A stretch of DNA of 64,000 nucleotides from Iodobacter fluviatilis (GCF_004194535.1 NZ_CP025781.1:1860001-1924000); one strand, 5' to 3'; shown: positions 9,624 to 19,137, numbered from the stretch's first letter. Notes: a model not told the origin generated them from the sequence alone. A program made the numbers and translations.

Positions 9624-10541
9624 ATGACTACCCTCAGTGAAGCAAGGCTGACTCACCTTAAGCAACTCGAAGCAGAGTCCATCCATATTATTCGTGAAGT
9701 GGCCGCCGAATTTGATAATCCGGTCATGCTCTACTCCATCGGCAAAGATTCTGCCGTGATGCTGCATCTGGCGCTGAAAGCCTTTGCGCCGGGCAAAATG
9801 CCTTTTCCGCTGATGCATGTGGACACCACATGGAAATTCGGCGAAATGATTAAATTTCGCGACAAAATGGCGGCTAAGTGCGGCTTTGATCTGATTGTTC
9901 ACATCAATGAAGAAGGCGTAAAAGCAGGCATCAACCCGTTTAGCTCAGGCTCGGCCAAGCACACCGACGTGATGAAAACCGAGGGTTTAAAGCAGGCGCT
10001 GAATAAATATAAATTTGATGCCGCTTTTGGTGGCGCACGTCGTGATGAAGAAAAATCCCGAGCTAAAGAGCGCGTGTATTCATTCCGCGATAAAAACCAT
10101 CGCTGGGACCCAAAAGTACAGCGCCCAGAGCTATGGAATATCTACAATTCCAAAATCGACCAAGGCGAAAGCATCCGCGTGTTTCCGCTGTCTAATTGGA
10201 CAGAGCTGGATATCTGGCAATATATCTATATGGAAAACATCGATATCGTGCCGCTCTACTACGCCGACGTTCGCCCCGTAGTAGAGCGTAATGGCACCCT
10301 GATCATGGTAGATGACGACCGTATGCCGCTATTACCTGGTGAAGTGCCAGAAATGAAATCGGTGCGCTTTAGAACGCTAGGCTGTTATCCCCTCACCGGC
10401 GCAGTGGAATCTACCGCCAAAACGCTACCAGAAATCATCCAAGAAATGCTGCTCACCACCACCAGCGAACGCCAAGGCCGCATGATCGACCACGATTCAT
10501 CTGGCTCAATGGAAAAGAAAAAAATGGAAGGGTATTTCTAG
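9624..10541 (+). CDS. cysD: Sulfate adenylyltransferase subunit 2
   Basis: Small, catalytic subunit of ATP sulfurylase; it makes APS from ATP and sulfate, driven by the CysN GTPase. The 305-residue product has the PP-loop '[11 protein letters not shown]' near residue 38, '[16 protein letters not shown]' and the C-terminal '[11 protein letters not shown]...TSERQGR' segment, and is full length. cysN follows after 133 bp containing a GA-rich hairpin. PAPS reductase genes are not in the window. Confidence 0.97.
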   Translation: MTTLSEARLTHLKQLEAESIHIIREVAAEFDNPVMLYSIGKDSAVMLHLALKAFAPGKMPFPLMHVDTTWKFGEMIKFRDKMAAKCGFDLIVHINEEGVKAGINPFSSGSAKHTDVMKTEGLKQALNKYKFDAAFGGARRDEEKSRAKERVYSFRDKNHRWDPKVQRPELWNIYNSKIDQGESIRVFPLSNWTELDIWQYIYMENIDIVPLYYADVRPVVERNGTLIMVDDDRMPLLPGEVPEMKSVRFRTLGCYPLTGAVESTAKTLPEIIQEMLLTTTSERQGRMIDHDSSGSMEKKKMEGYF

Positions 10542-10544
10542 AAG

Positions 10545-10620
10545 CGGGGAGTAGGGATTGGAGAGTGGGGAGTAGACAAGGGAAAGATTTTACTCCCGAC
10601 TCCCCTCCCCCGACTCCCAA
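10545..10620. repeat. Purine-rich imperfect inverted repeat inside the cysD-cysN operon
   Basis: A left arm of G/A tracts (10545-10574) pairs imperfectly with a C/T-rich right arm (10591-10620), giving a long hairpin with a short loop. The strict purine/pyrimidine bias resembles dispersed intergenic repeats rather than a terminator, since no T-run follows. Confidence 0.6.
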
Positions 10621-10674
10621 TAGTCCAACACCTATCCGCATGTCCTTGATACTTCCTACTACTGGAATATAAAC

Positions 10675-12111
10675 ATGTCACACCAATCTGATCTGATCGC
10701 CAGCGATATCGAAGCCTATTTAAAGCAACACGAAAACAAAGATCTGCTGCGTTTTATTACCTGTGGCAATGTGGACGACGGTAAATCCACCTTGATTGGC
10801 CGCCTACTACACGATTCAAAACTGATTTTTGAAGACCAGCTCGCCGCCATTCAAAAAGACAGCAAAAAATACAACACCACCGATCAAGAAATCGACCTAG
10901 CCCTGCTGGTAGATGGCTTGCAAGCTGAGCGCGAGCAAGGCATTACCATCGACGTGGCTTACCGCTACTTCAGCACCGATAAGCGCAAATTTATCATCGC
11001 TGATTGCCCCGGCCACGAGCAATACACCCGCAATATGGCCACCGGTGCCTCCACCTGTGATCTAGCCGTCATCCTGATCGACGCGCGTTATGGCGTGCAA
11101 ACCCAGACCCGCCGTCACAGCTATATCGTCAGCCTGCTGGGCATTAAGCACGTGATTATCGCCGTGAATAAAATGGATTTAGTCGGCTTTAGCGAACAGC
11201 GCTTTAATGAAATCCGCGCCGAATATCTAACACTGGCTAAATCCTTAAATATCGCCGACATCCAATTTGTGCCGATTTCTGCACTGCGCGGCGATAATGT
11301 GGTGACACCAAGCGAGCAAGCGCCTTGGTATAGCGGCCTCACCTTTATGCAGCACCTAGAAGCCGTGCAAATCAATCGCGATAGCCGCCTAGAATCCTTC
11401 CGCCTGCCGGTGCAATACGTTAACCGCCCTAACCTCGATTTCCGTGGTTTTTGCGGCACCATCGCCGCTGGCCGCGTCTTCCCCAGTGATGAAATCATCG
11501 CCCTGCCCTCAGGCAAAACCGCCAAAGTTAAAGCGATTGTTACTTTTGAGGGCGAGCTAGCAACCGCCTTTGCCGGCCAAGCCATCACGCTGACTTTAGA
11601 TCGGGAAATCGACATCAGCCGTGGCGATATGATCGTCAAAACCAGCGACGTCCCTCCGCAAATCGGCCAGTCTTTTGACGCGCATCTGGTGTGGATGAAC
11701 GAAGTGCCACTCACCGTGGGCAAAGAATACGGCTTTAAACTTGCGGGCAAAAACATCTTCGGCCGAGTCGCCCAAATCGCCCACCGTGTGGATGTAAACA
11801 GCATGGAGCATGTGAGCGCTAACGAGCTAAAACTCAATGAAATCGGCCTCTGCCGCATCATCCTCAATGCCCCCGTCGTCTTCGACACCTACGCAGATTG
11901 CAAAGGCACCGGCAGCTTTATCATCATCGATCGCCTAAGCAACGCCACTGCAGGCGCAGGCATGATAGAACAAGCCGCAGCTCATTCTGTGAGCGACGAG
12001 CAAGATGAATTAGCCAAATGGCGTGCTTTTGAAGTGGATTTAAATACACTGGTACGCAAACACTTCCCAGAATGGGGCGCGCGGGATGTGAGGGAGATTT
12101 TTAAGGGGTGA
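10675..12111 (+). CDS. cysN: Sulfate adenylyltransferase subunit 1 (GTPase)
   Basis: EF-Tu-like GTPase subunit that couples GTP hydrolysis to APS formation by CysD. It has P-loop '[15 protein letters not shown]', G2 '[12 protein letters not shown]', G3 'DCPGHEQY' and G4 'VNKMD', then two beta-barrel domains. At 478 residues there is no fused CysC kinase domain. It is the second gene of cysDN. Confidence 0.97.
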   Translation: MSHQSDLIASDIEAYLKQHENKDLLRFITCGNVDDGKSTLIGRLLHDSKLIFEDQLAAIQKDSKKYNTTDQEIDLALLVDGLQAEREQGITIDVAYRYFSTDKRKFIIADCPGHEQYTRNMATGASTCDLAVILIDARYGVQTQTRRHSYIVSLLGIKHVIIAVNKMDLVGFSEQRFNEIRAEYLTLAKSLNIADIQFVPISALRGDNVVTPSEQAPWYSGLTFMQHLEAVQINRDSRLESFRLPVQYVNRPNLDFRGFCGTIAAGRVFPSDEIIALPSGKTAKVKAIVTFEGELATAFAGQAITLTLDREIDISRGDMIVKTSDVPPQIGQSFDAHLVWMNEVPLTVGKEYGFKLAGKNIFGRVAQIAHRVDVNSMEHVSANELKLNEIGLCRIILNAPVVFDTYADCKGTGSFIIIDRLSNATAGAGMIEQAAAHSVSDEQDELAKWRAFEVDLNTLVRKHFPEWGARDVREIFKG

Positions 12112-12129
12112 TGGTGGGGGTTTGTAGAG

Positions 12130-12268
12130 TGCCAATAAGCAAAGCGCATTGCACCCTGTACACCATCATTAACCCACCAAAAACAAAAACCCCGTATCCA
12201 TGTTAGATACGGGGCTTAGAGGGCATCGCTCGGCAGCGATGGTGCAATGGGCCTTCGCTTATTGACCC
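12130..12268. repeat. Imperfect inverted-repeat pair flanking the cysN/pilin terminator
   Basis: The left arm (12130-12155) contains CCAATAAGC..GCATTGCACC. The right arm (12241-12268) is its imperfect reverse complement, GGTGCAATGG..GCTTATTGACC. A terminator and a second small hairpin (CATCGCT / AGCGATG) lie between. This looks like two inverted copies of a short dispersed intergenic repeat, or a small non-autonomous element. Confidence 0.5.
12190..12214 (-). terminator. Rho-independent terminator of pilin gene 1
   Basis: 9-bp stem CCCCGTATC / GATACGGGG with a 7-base loop; on the minus strand it is followed by TTTTTGTTTTT. It closes the pilin gene ending at 12312. It closely resembles the terminator after the neighbouring pilin gene at 13020-13044. 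Confidence 0.85.
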
Positions 12269-12311
12269 CTAAAAAACCATACACCTTATGGCCTTACAAC
12301 TGATTAACACC

Positions 12312-12737
12312 TCACACCTGTTTACACGTTTTCGGCGCTAAATCCTCGAAACCCGCCACAATGCCTGTCGTCACACAAGTCCACTCACCACCAACAGCAC
12401 GCGTCCATGTAATCTTTGCCGCAGAAATTTTCCCTGGCGCATTAGCCATTAAGCATGAAATAAATACAATACCTGTATTCGCAACTTCTGCAGTGATTGT
12501 GCAATTATGGGTAGTCGCTGCTAAGCCAATAGCTGCTGCATTTGTAATGATTTCACCGTTATTCAACTTTACTTCTACTACTTTTTTTCCCGTTGTAACT
12601 TCAGCCAAGCCCGCTGTCATCTTTGCTTTCACTTGATAATTCGCATATGAGGGAATCGCTATTGCAGACAAAATACCGATAATTGCCACAGTAATCATCA
12701 ATTCAATCAGAGAAAAACCTTTTTGCATGTTTTTCAT
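12312..12737 (-). CDS. Type IV prepilin (PilA/PilE family), paralogue 1
   Basis: A 141-residue prepilin with leader MKNMQKG cut before Phe8, +5 Glu in 'FSLIELMITVAIIGIL' and the hydrophobic helix. The globular head has four Cys ('HNCT', 'ISCLM', 'WTCVT', 'KTCKQ'), the last pair bounding the disulfide loop. It has the same length as the pilin at 13098-13523 and most of the same sequence, so this is a tandem duplicate. GGAGTG precedes ATG 12737. No sigma-54 site is visible upstream, and a terminator separates it from the other copy, so it may be weakly expressed. The frame happens to be open for about 107 codons upstream. Confidence 0.9.
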   Translation of the reverse strand: MKNMQKGFSLIELMITVAIIGILSAIAIPSYANYQVKAKMTAGLAEVTTGKKVVEVKLNNGEIITNAAAIGLAATTHNCTITAEVANTGIVFISCLMANAPGKISAAKITWTRAVGGEWTCVTTGIVAGFEDLAPKTCKQV

Positions 12738-13019
12738 ATTGCACTCCAACAACTTTTTGTGGAAAAGCTGGGGGAAAATATCAGCACGCAAATAATGTAT
12801 AGTCATATATTTTGCTTGAATTTTTTCAGAAAAAAGATCTAAGTAACCTCTGCGCAAATACATTTTTCGCAAACTAAACCAACGTAAACCATTAATTTTA
12901 TTGTATTTCCATTCGATATTTTTGATTCGTGTAGAGGTTCCATAAGCTAAAAACAAAAAATCATTTCTCAATTTGCATATTAGAGAGCAATAAGAAATAG
13001 CAAATACCATAATAAAAAA
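12738..13019. other. AT-rich spacer between tandem pilin genes
   Basis: It holds the leader of pilin paralogue 1. No sigma-54 GG-N10-GC site and no separate convincing gene were seen. Confidence 0.5.
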
Positions 13020-13044
13020 CCCCGTGCCCATTATAGAGACGGGG
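13020..13044 (-). terminator. Rho-independent terminator of pilin gene 2
   Basis: CCCCGT / ACGGGG stem; on the minus strand it is followed by TTTTTTATT. It has the same stem-base sequence as the terminator at 12190-12214, supporting duplication of a pilin-terminator unit. Confidence 0.75.
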
Positions 13045-13097
13045 TCTATATATAGCATCAGTAAGCAGAGCCAACTGTGCCATAACCACTTAACAAC

Positions 13098-13523
13098 TTA
13101 TAACTGCTTGCATGTTTTAGGTGCTAAGTCCTCAGAGCCCGACACAATCCCTGTCGTTGCACAAGTCCATTCACCACCAGCAACGCGACTCCATGTAATG
13201 ACAGCAGCAGAAATTTTCTCTGGAGCATTACGTATAGTGCATGAAATAGTTGCAATACCCGTAGTAGCACCTTCTGCAGCAATTGCACAATTACTAGTAG
13301 AGGTTGCTAAACCAATAGCAGCAGCATCAGCAACAGCCTCACCATTGTTCAACCTTTCTTCCATTGCTGTTTTTGCTGGACTAACTTCAGCTAACCCAGC
13401 AGCCATTTTTGCTTTAGCTTGGTAATTTGCATACGAAGGAATCGCTACAGCAGCCAAGATACCGATAATCGCCACAACAATCATCAGTTCGATCAGGGTG
13501 AAACCCTTTTGCATATTTTTCAT
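13098..13523 (-). CDS. Type IV prepilin (PilA/PilE family), paralogue 2
   Basis: A 141-residue prepilin with leader MKNMQKG cut before Phe8 and consensus N-helix '[20 protein letters not shown]'. The head has four Cys, including the C-terminal pair 'WTC...KTCKQ'. GGGAGA precedes ATG 13523; an upstream in-frame ATG at 13538 would spoil the leader. A consensus sigma-54 promoter lies 78 bp upstream, as usual for major pilin genes. Probably a major pilin subunit. Confidence 0.93.
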   Translation of the reverse strand: MKNMQKGFTLIELMIVVAIIGILAAVAIPSYANYQAKAKMAAGLAEVSPAKTAMEERLNNGEAVADAAAIGLATSTSNCAIAAEGATTGIATISCTIRNAPEKISAAVITWSRVAGGEWTCATTGIVSGSEDLAPKTCKQL

Positions 13524-13600
13524 ATTTTTCTCCCACAATCATTAAGAAGCACCGCCCCTGCTGCGCTTTACTTATGATTTTTGTGTGTCGCAGAGTATAA

Positions 13601-13615
13601 GCAATAGGCGTGCCA
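13601..13615 (-). promoter_or_regulatory. Sigma-54 promoter of pilin gene 2
   Basis: Minus-strand TGGCACGCCTATTGC matches the RpoN consensus TGGCACG-N4-TTGC exactly, with GG and GC ten bases apart. It points to the pilin start 78 bp away. PilR-type activation is expected by analogy. Confidence 0.85.
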
Positions 13616-13716
13616 GCTTTTACGTCAGCTTGGGCAAGAAGCTTATTTCTTTTGCCTGACGCGGCCCATTCATGACAAATAGATAGCAACGATGGTTAGT
13701 CTTACTGATATGCAAT

Positions 13717-15339
13717 CTAACGCTTAGCGCAGGCTTCTGCTAAACCCATATTGCAAGCGATAGCGTAGTTTTGCTTAGCTTGATCTTGTTGCCCCATCAG
13801 CTCAAAAATATGTGCACGGCCTAAATAGGGCCTGAAGTAGTTGGGTTTTAGACGGATCGATTGATTGAAGTCATTGATTGCTTGTTGATAATCCTGCAGC
13901 TCTAAATATGCCGCACCTCTATCATTGTAAACAAAGTTATATTGAGGCCAAATTTCCAAAGCTTTATTAAAATCCTCAATAGCGAGTTTATACTGCTTTT
14001 GCTGCAAATAAGCCAAGCCTCTATTATGATAAACACGCTCCACGCCAGGTCTATTTTCTTTTCCCTCCACTAATCTAGCGGCATCGTCCCATAATAATAA
14101 AGGATGAGAAAAACTAATCAGCCTTTGCAAAGTTAAAGGCACCATCATGATTGAAATAATACATAACAATCCAATCGCTTTTTTCGAAGATATTTTTTGA
14201 ATTACAAATGGCAATGCGCAGGTAAAAAAAACCATCCAAATATAGCTACGATAAATAACAAATGACTCTTGAATTCTTACCGTAGTTATTTCAGTTAAAA
14301 ACAACAACCATGGGCATATTAATGCAAACCCTAGTAATGCGAACAGATCATTTTTTTTAATCAACCAAACCGAAAAAATAGGATATACAAGAAAAGAGAT
14401 GGCCCCAACCAATTGTGGGAATAATAAAACACGGGTAGCAAATGTTTCATACATGTCTATAGACATCCACATAGAAGAAGGGATAATCCATAGTAGTAAG
14501 TATTTAAAGAACAATCCCATTTGCGTATATACGGAGTAGAAATAGGCTTGTTTTATGCTAAAGGATGGATCGATCAATTGCAAACGGCTTAATAACTCTG
14601 AAGCACCGCTTTCATAAGGGTTCCCATATAAATTTATGCTTTTTATTTGAATAACCACATATATCGCAATGAAAAAGCATAATAGGAAATATGGCCAGCA
14701 ATATTTAAATATTTGTTTTATATCTTTGACTAATAAGAAGGCTGCAAAAAAAGCAAGCGCAGGCAGCATAATAGCATGCTCTTTGCACAGCACCGACATA
14801 CCATATAAAAACACTGCAAAAAACAACAATTTTTTATTTTTAGTATGAATACTTTCAACAAAAGAGAACATCATCGCAATCGCAAAAAAAGTAGCCATAA
14901 GCATACTTCTTTGCGAAATGTAATTAACAGAATATACAGAGGCGGGGTGCAACATAAACAAAAAAGCGGCGAAAAATGCGGTGTTTCTTAAAGATAACGC
15001 AATGCTATCTTCTTTAATGCATATTGGAAATAAATAATTCAATAAAAAATAAAGAAAAATTCCATTAGCCGCATGGATAAGATTATTACCAAAGTGAAGC
15101 CAAATAACATCGCTTCCAAATAGTGCTTTTGTCCACTCAAAAGTAGCATAGGGCAACCATCGAATTGATAAGTCAAATATTTTAAAAAATTGAGAATGCT
15201 CTACACCATCAAAAAAATATAGATCATCAAAAACGATAGGATTCCATCTAAAATTAAAATAGACTATAAAGGGAATAAACAACAACAATGTAACATGTAA
15301 AATTACTAATTTATTTTTTTTAAAAAAAATATTGTTCAT
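13717..15339 (-). CDS. Multi-spanning membrane glycosyltransferase-like protein with C-terminal TPRs
   Basis: A 540-residue protein with about ten or more hydrophobic segments, then three TPRs over the last 110 residues ('NRGLAYLQQKQYKLAIEDF', 'DRGAAYLELQDYQQAINDF'). The first periplasmic loop has an acidic 'VFDDLYFF' and then 'WLHFGNNLIHAANGIFLY', resembling GT-C transferases of the TMTC/O-mannosyltransferase type. By position between pilin genes it probably modifies pilin (a TfpW/TfpO-like role); substrate unknown. It starts 41 bp after the PAP2-spermidine-synthase gene and is strongly AT-rich. Confidence 0.7.
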   Translation of the reverse strand: MNNIFFKKNKLVILHVTLLLFIPFIVYFNFRWNPIVFDDLYFFDGVEHSQFFKIFDLSIRWLPYATFEWTKALFGSDVIWLHFGNNLIHAANGIFLYFLLNYLFPICIKEDSIALSLRNTAFFAAFLFMLHPASVYSVNYISQRSMLMATFFAIAMMFSFVESIHTKNKKLLFFAVFLYGMSVLCKEHAIMLPALAFFAAFLLVKDIKQIFKYCWPYFLLCFFIAIYVVIQIKSINLYGNPYESGASELLSRLQLIDPSFSIKQAYFYSVYTQMGLFFKYLLLWIIPSSMWMSIDMYETFATRVLLFPQLVGAISFLVYPIFSVWLIKKNDLFALLGFALICPWLLFLTEITTVRIQESFVIYRSYIWMVFFTCALPFVIQKISSKKAIGLLCIISIMMVPLTLQRLISFSHPLLLWDDAARLVEGKENRPGVERVYHNRGLAYLQQKQYKLAIEDFNKALEIWPQYNFVYNDRGAAYLELQDYQQAINDFNQSIRLKPNYFRPYLGRAHIFELMGQQDQAKQNYAIACNMGLAEACAKR

Positions 15340-15380
15340 TACCGCCCCAATAATATTAATTATCCTGATTATTAATAAAA

Positions 15381-18300
15381 CTACTTTGCTGAAAACTTTT
15401 TTATCATTTCAAGATTACTCGCTAATGATTTAGCGCCATCTAAAACATTACCTTTAGGCGTTTCATATTCCAGATAAAGATTATCATCGGTGCTAACCCA
15501 TGCCTCTGGATCTCCACTTGATACTTTTAGTAAAAATCGATCAAGGCTCTCGGGCTCTAAGAGTATTTTTTGTAACAGCTCATTAACGGGGCGATCATAA
15601 ATTTTTAACACTTCTTTTAATCCAGATGTATTACTAATTAAATCAGCATACCTTTGCTCAGGGCGGCGATCATAATCATTTGTTGCCACGATGATTCCCT
15701 GTCCTCCAATTTCATATAACCAGACATATTTAAACTCGCTGCGCACTGAAGCCAAAACACTTAATAAGTCATTGAGCTTCGTATGGTGTAATTGCACCCA
15801 CTGCTGTAAAACCCCATCAAGTTTCAACTTTCTTTTAGCCAGAGCATAAAACTCTTGATTATATAAAGAAGCTGCACCGGCAAACCAAATTGAAGTAATT
15901 TCAAGTCCAATCAGATCATAAGATTTATCAGTAAGTAATAAATAATTTCTACCATCAGTAATATAGGTAGCAATACCTTTTTTTTCAGTGACACGCTGAT
16001 TAATCGTAAAAAAATGCTGATTTGCAAGCCTTACAATATCTGAACTTAGATCAACGATATCTAAATTTTTAAAGCCTGTCTCATTTAATACGCGGCTGGT
16101 TGCTCCTGTTCCATAGCCTATAACCAAAGCACGCTCTCTTGCATCAGTATGTAAAAGGGGAGCAAGAGCAAAGCCAGTTTGAGCTTGCATCTCACCTTTT
16201 AGTGCATTATTTCCTTGAAACTTACCATTAGTTAGTAATATTTTTACACTATGCTCTTTATTAAAGATAACCGTAGTTAAACCACCATCAATACTTTCTG
16301 CGTAATCTATAACCTTACCTTCATTCTGCGGCGCGAAATATACATTGGCTCCAGAGGCTAAAGCAGAGTAGTCAAATGATTTGGGTTGGATATAAAAAAT
16401 ACCCAGCACCAAAACCATCAAAGCTATATTAATAAAATGTACTCGCCTTTTTAAACACAGCATTAAGCCAAGCATAAAAGCCACAGCGGCCAGTATTTGA
16501 ATTGAATACAGCACGCCAAAAGCTGGCAGCATAATAAAGCTGGCACACAGTACACCGATAATATTGCCGCTGGTATTCAAAGCATTAGCCAGGCCCAAAG
16601 CTCGCACAGGATTTTTAGGAAAAGCACTGGCCACCTGGGCCATAGCCACTGGATAAATAGCACCAATAATTAACGCAGGGGGAAACATAGCGCAAAAACA
16701 AACTAAGCCACGAATAAACTCTCTTGCCCCAAATTCTTTTGCAGATGGGTAATTGGCAAAGCTGGCAAAATAAGCCGGCATACTCTCCCAATTAAAAATT
16801 CCCAACAATATTACAGCCGCAAGGCTAAATTCAAGAATAGCTAATAGATTATGCTGCTTTATCCATGGCTTAATTAAAATAGAACCAGCGGCCAAACCTA
16901 ATAAAAAAGTAAATAACATTAAAGAAAAAGCATAGGTGCTATTTCCTGCCACGACCGCTAGTAAAAACATATATTTAACTTCAAGCGCAAGGGTAATCAT
17001 CCCGCCTAAAAATAACACAATTAGCGCTTCCACCCCTGCATAGCTAGAAATTGGAGCCCTCTGAATACCGAAGTCAATCTCCTGTTCGATTGGCCCATTA
17101 TTCTTTTTAAATATTTGTAAAGCCATAAAAGCAACAGCGAAATTAATAGCGGCAGCAATGGCAGTACTCAAGGTAATACCCATAGCAGGAAGAATATAAT
17201 ACCCTGCCAGCAAGGCACCCAATGCGGCGCCAATCGTATTAGCGGCATAAAGATTAGCAACCGCCATATTAATTTGCCCACGTTTTTCACGACAATATGC
17301 CAGTAGTAATGGCATGGTTGCGCCCATTAGCAGTGTAGGCGGCAGTAATAATATGCAGCCCAGTGCTAATCTATAAAATATCAAAACGCTGGCATCTGGC
17401 GGTAATCCGGTTGCTAAATGCAGATAAATTTCCTGAATAAACTTGAATAAAAATGGGGTAATGATGCAATAAACGCCAATCAGCATTTCACATGCAATAT
17501 ATGCCATTAATGGGCGCTTGGGGTTAAACATGCCGCCTAGCGCAGCGCCTAATGTCATCCCCCCCATATAGGTAGCCAGTACAGTGTATGTGGCAATACT
17601 GCTACTGCCAAAAATTAATGCTAGTTCTTTTGAAAAAACCACTTCATAAATCAACCCTGAAAAACCAGATAATATAAACATAAAATAAACTGGTTTTAAA
17701 TTGCTATTTATCTTATCGGCTTTAACAGATATTTCAATCGCAGCAGGTGAATTAAACCATTCTTCCTGAGCCTTAGCCATTTTTCGATAATAGACAGTAG
17801 AGAAAACCAGGCTAAATAATACGGCACTCCATGATAACCATGGTAAACCAATAAATACCTCTATACCAATTCGCAACGCCACAACCCATGCCAGCCATAA
17901 AGCTGTTCCAACTAAAATACACTGCCAACGCGCAGTATGATTAAGTGGTAATCCGCGTAGAAAAATCCCTTGCAGTGCATAGGTAAATGGAACCGCAACA
18001 ATTAAATCAATTAAGTAATGTTCACCCAGACTTAATGTTGCTAAAGCAGTTAATATTGTTATTACTAAAAAAAACTTGGTTTGCAACTTTCCTTTCATTA
18101 ACATGGCATTCAGCCACATAGCAAATGCCCAGCCAAAATGCATAGAAGGGAACGCATTACGTGGATAAGTCGCTGGATTAACAAGCGGAACGTCCATAAT
18201 ATCTGTTAACGTAGGCATATTATTTGGGAATAAATTACCAAATATATATTTAGGCCCTGTTGCGGGTAAAAGCAGATAGGAAAATAAGCAAACAATAAAC

Positions 18301-18788
18301 ATGGAGCTGAACCAGAACAATAAAAGATAAATCTTAGCAGGCTCTTTTGATTGCATTTGCTGGACATATTGCAGGCCCATTCCTAGAGGCAGCATTAGAT
18401 AAATTGGTTTTATAACCCAGTTTAAAAATAATGGATAATCCTGCACTAAACTACTTAAAATTGCACTAGCAGAAAAGCCTAAGCTACCATCAAACTGATA
18501 AAGAATTGCATCATAGACAAGCGGGCTTAATGCACTGGTAATCGATACCACTCCAAATCCGTAAATAGAGACAATGGAAAGTAAAAAAATTAGAAAACAT
18601 TTTTCTCTTGCGTGTTGCCTAGATAAAACAGATTCCCCGGTAAAGCTTCTGTAAATAAGAAAGAAAAAAGAAAGTAAACCTTGGGTAAATACAATAATTG
18701 TGGTGTTTTGATCTGCATTTTTTATGAAGTCAGGCGTAAATATCATTAAGGCAAGTAAGCAGATCAAGCCACTCCCCCCCAAATGCAC
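15381..18788 (-). CDS. Fusion protein: PAP2/Aur1-like domain + MFS-like membrane domain + spermidine-synthase-like domain
   Basis: 1135 residues in three parts. About 1-340: membrane PAP2-like region with 'NAFPSMHFGW' and 'SLGEHYLIDL', the PSxH and HxxxD motifs of Aur1-like phosphatases/inositolphosphotransferases. About 360-830: many membrane helices starting 'SGFSGLIYEVVFS', typical of fused MFS/spermidine-synthase proteins. About 870-1100: Rossmann domain with 'VIGYGTGATSRVL' and 'SIWFAGAASLYNQEFYALA', the aminopropyltransferase-like signature. The listed start is GTG 18788 with a poor ribosome site. A run of seven G just inside it separates this frame from the ORF at 18764-19033; one extra G would join them into about 1217 residues. 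Its position between pilin genes suggests a role in pilin or envelope modification (inference). Confidence 0.8.
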   Translation of the reverse strand: MHLGGSGLICLLALMIFTPDFIKNADQNTTIIVFTQGLLSFFFLIYRSFTGESVLSRQHAREKCFLIFLLSIVSIYGFGVVSITSALSPLVYDAILYQFDGSLGFSASAILSSLVQDYPLFLNWVIKPIYLMLPLGMGLQYVQQMQSKEPAKIYLLLFWFSSMFIVCLFSYLLLPATGPKYIFGNLFPNNMPTLTDIMDVPLVNPATYPRNAFPSMHFGWAFAMWLNAMLMKGKLQTKFFLVITILTALATLSLGEHYLIDLIVAVPFTYALQGIFLRGLPLNHTARWQCILVGTALWLAWVVALRIGIEVFIGLPWLSWSAVLFSLVFSTVYYRKMAKAQEEWFNSPAAIEISVKADKINSNLKPVYFMFILSGFSGLIYEVVFSKELALIFGSSSIATYTVLATYMGGMTLGAALGGMFNPKRPLMAYIACEMLIGVYCIITPFLFKFIQEIYLHLATGLPPDASVLIFYRLALGCILLLPPTLLMGATMPLLLAYCREKRGQINMAVANLYAANTIGAALGALLAGYYILPAMGITLSTAIAAAINFAVAFMALQIFKKNNGPIEQEIDFGIQRAPISSYAGVEALIVLFLGGMITLALEVKYMFLLAVVAGNSTYAFSLMLFTFLLGLAAGSILIKPWIKQHNLLAILEFSLAAVILLGIFNWESMPAYFASFANYPSAKEFGAREFIRGLVCFCAMFPPALIIGAIYPVAMAQVASAFPKNPVRALGLANALNTSGNIIGVLCASFIMLPAFGVLYSIQILAAVAFMLGLMLCLKRRVHFINIALMVLVLGIFYIQPKSFDYSALASGANVYFAPQNEGKVIDYAESIDGGLTTVIFNKEHSVKILLTNGKFQGNNALKGEMQAQTGFALAPLLHTDARERALVIGYGTGATSRVLNETGFKNLDIVDLSSDIVRLANQHFFTINQRVTEKKGIATYITDGRNYLLLTDKSYDLIGLEITSIWFAGAASLYNQEFYALAKRKLKLDGVLQQWVQLHHTKLNDLLSVLASVRSEFKYVWLYEIGGQGIIVATNDYDRRPEQRYADLISNTSGLKEVLKIYDRPVNELLQKILLEPESLDRFLLKVSSGDPEAWVSTDDNLYLEYETPKGNVLDGAKSLASNLEMIKKFSAK

Positions 18789-19033
18789 CTACCTAGTTTT
18801 TCATTTTTAGTGCATAAAACCATCACACTAGCAAAGCTTAGTATTGAAGATAAGGTGGGTAATTTAAAAAAACTAAGCACAAGCGAGTTAAGTGAATACT
18901 CAATCAAACCTATTGAAAATAAAAACACTTTTAAAAACAAACCAAACATTGTAATGCCAAAAGCAATTTTTACTTCCCGACTGAGCATGGATGATTTTAT
19001 CTCAATAAAATTTTTTTTTACCATATCAGTCAT
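18764..19033 (-). CDS. Small membrane ORF, probable N-terminal part of the downstream fusion protein
   Basis: 89 residues with two hydrophobic segments ('IAFGITMFGLFLKVFLFSIG' and 'LSSILSFASVMVLC'). It has a strong ribosome site (AAAGGA) before ATG 19033 and ends WGGVA within the G7 run. It overlaps the start of the 1135-residue ORF by 25 bases in another frame. It is either a separate small membrane protein or the true N-terminus lost by a one-base shift. The better ribosome site here favours the second view. Confidence 0.6.
   Translation of the reverse strand: MTDMVKKNFIEIKSSMLSREVKIAFGITMFGLFLKVFLFSIGLIEYSLNSLVLSFFKLPTLSSILSFASVMVLCTKNEKLGRCIWGGVA
18774..18780. repeat. Homopolymer C7/G7 tract at a frame junction (possible phase-variation site)
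   Basis: Seven C on the plus strand (seven G in the coding strand) exactly where two overlapping membrane-protein frames meet. Insertion of one G fuses them in frame. Confidence 0.6.
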
Positions 19034-19090
19034 GATGTTTTCCTTTATTGATTTAATCATTTTAGTAAATCATTGGAAATTTACTGCAAA

Positions 19091-19125
19091 AAAAAAAGGC
19101 CAACTTTATAAGTTAGCCTTTTTTA
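19091..19125 (-). terminator. Terminator after pilin gene 3
   Basis: Stem GGCcAACTT / AAGTTaGCC (19098-19118) with A-runs on one side and T-runs on the other. On the minus strand a run of ten T follows. It separates pilin 3 from the membrane-protein genes downstream, allowing at most partial read-through. Confidence 0.85.
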
Positions 19126-19137
19126 TTCAGTTTTTTA

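Noticed and set aside
12738-13058. 107-codon upstream extension of pilin 1 as a real fused domain
   Set aside because: It would bury the prepilin leader; a good ribosome site precedes the internal ATG at 12737. The open frame is probably chance in AT-rich DNA.
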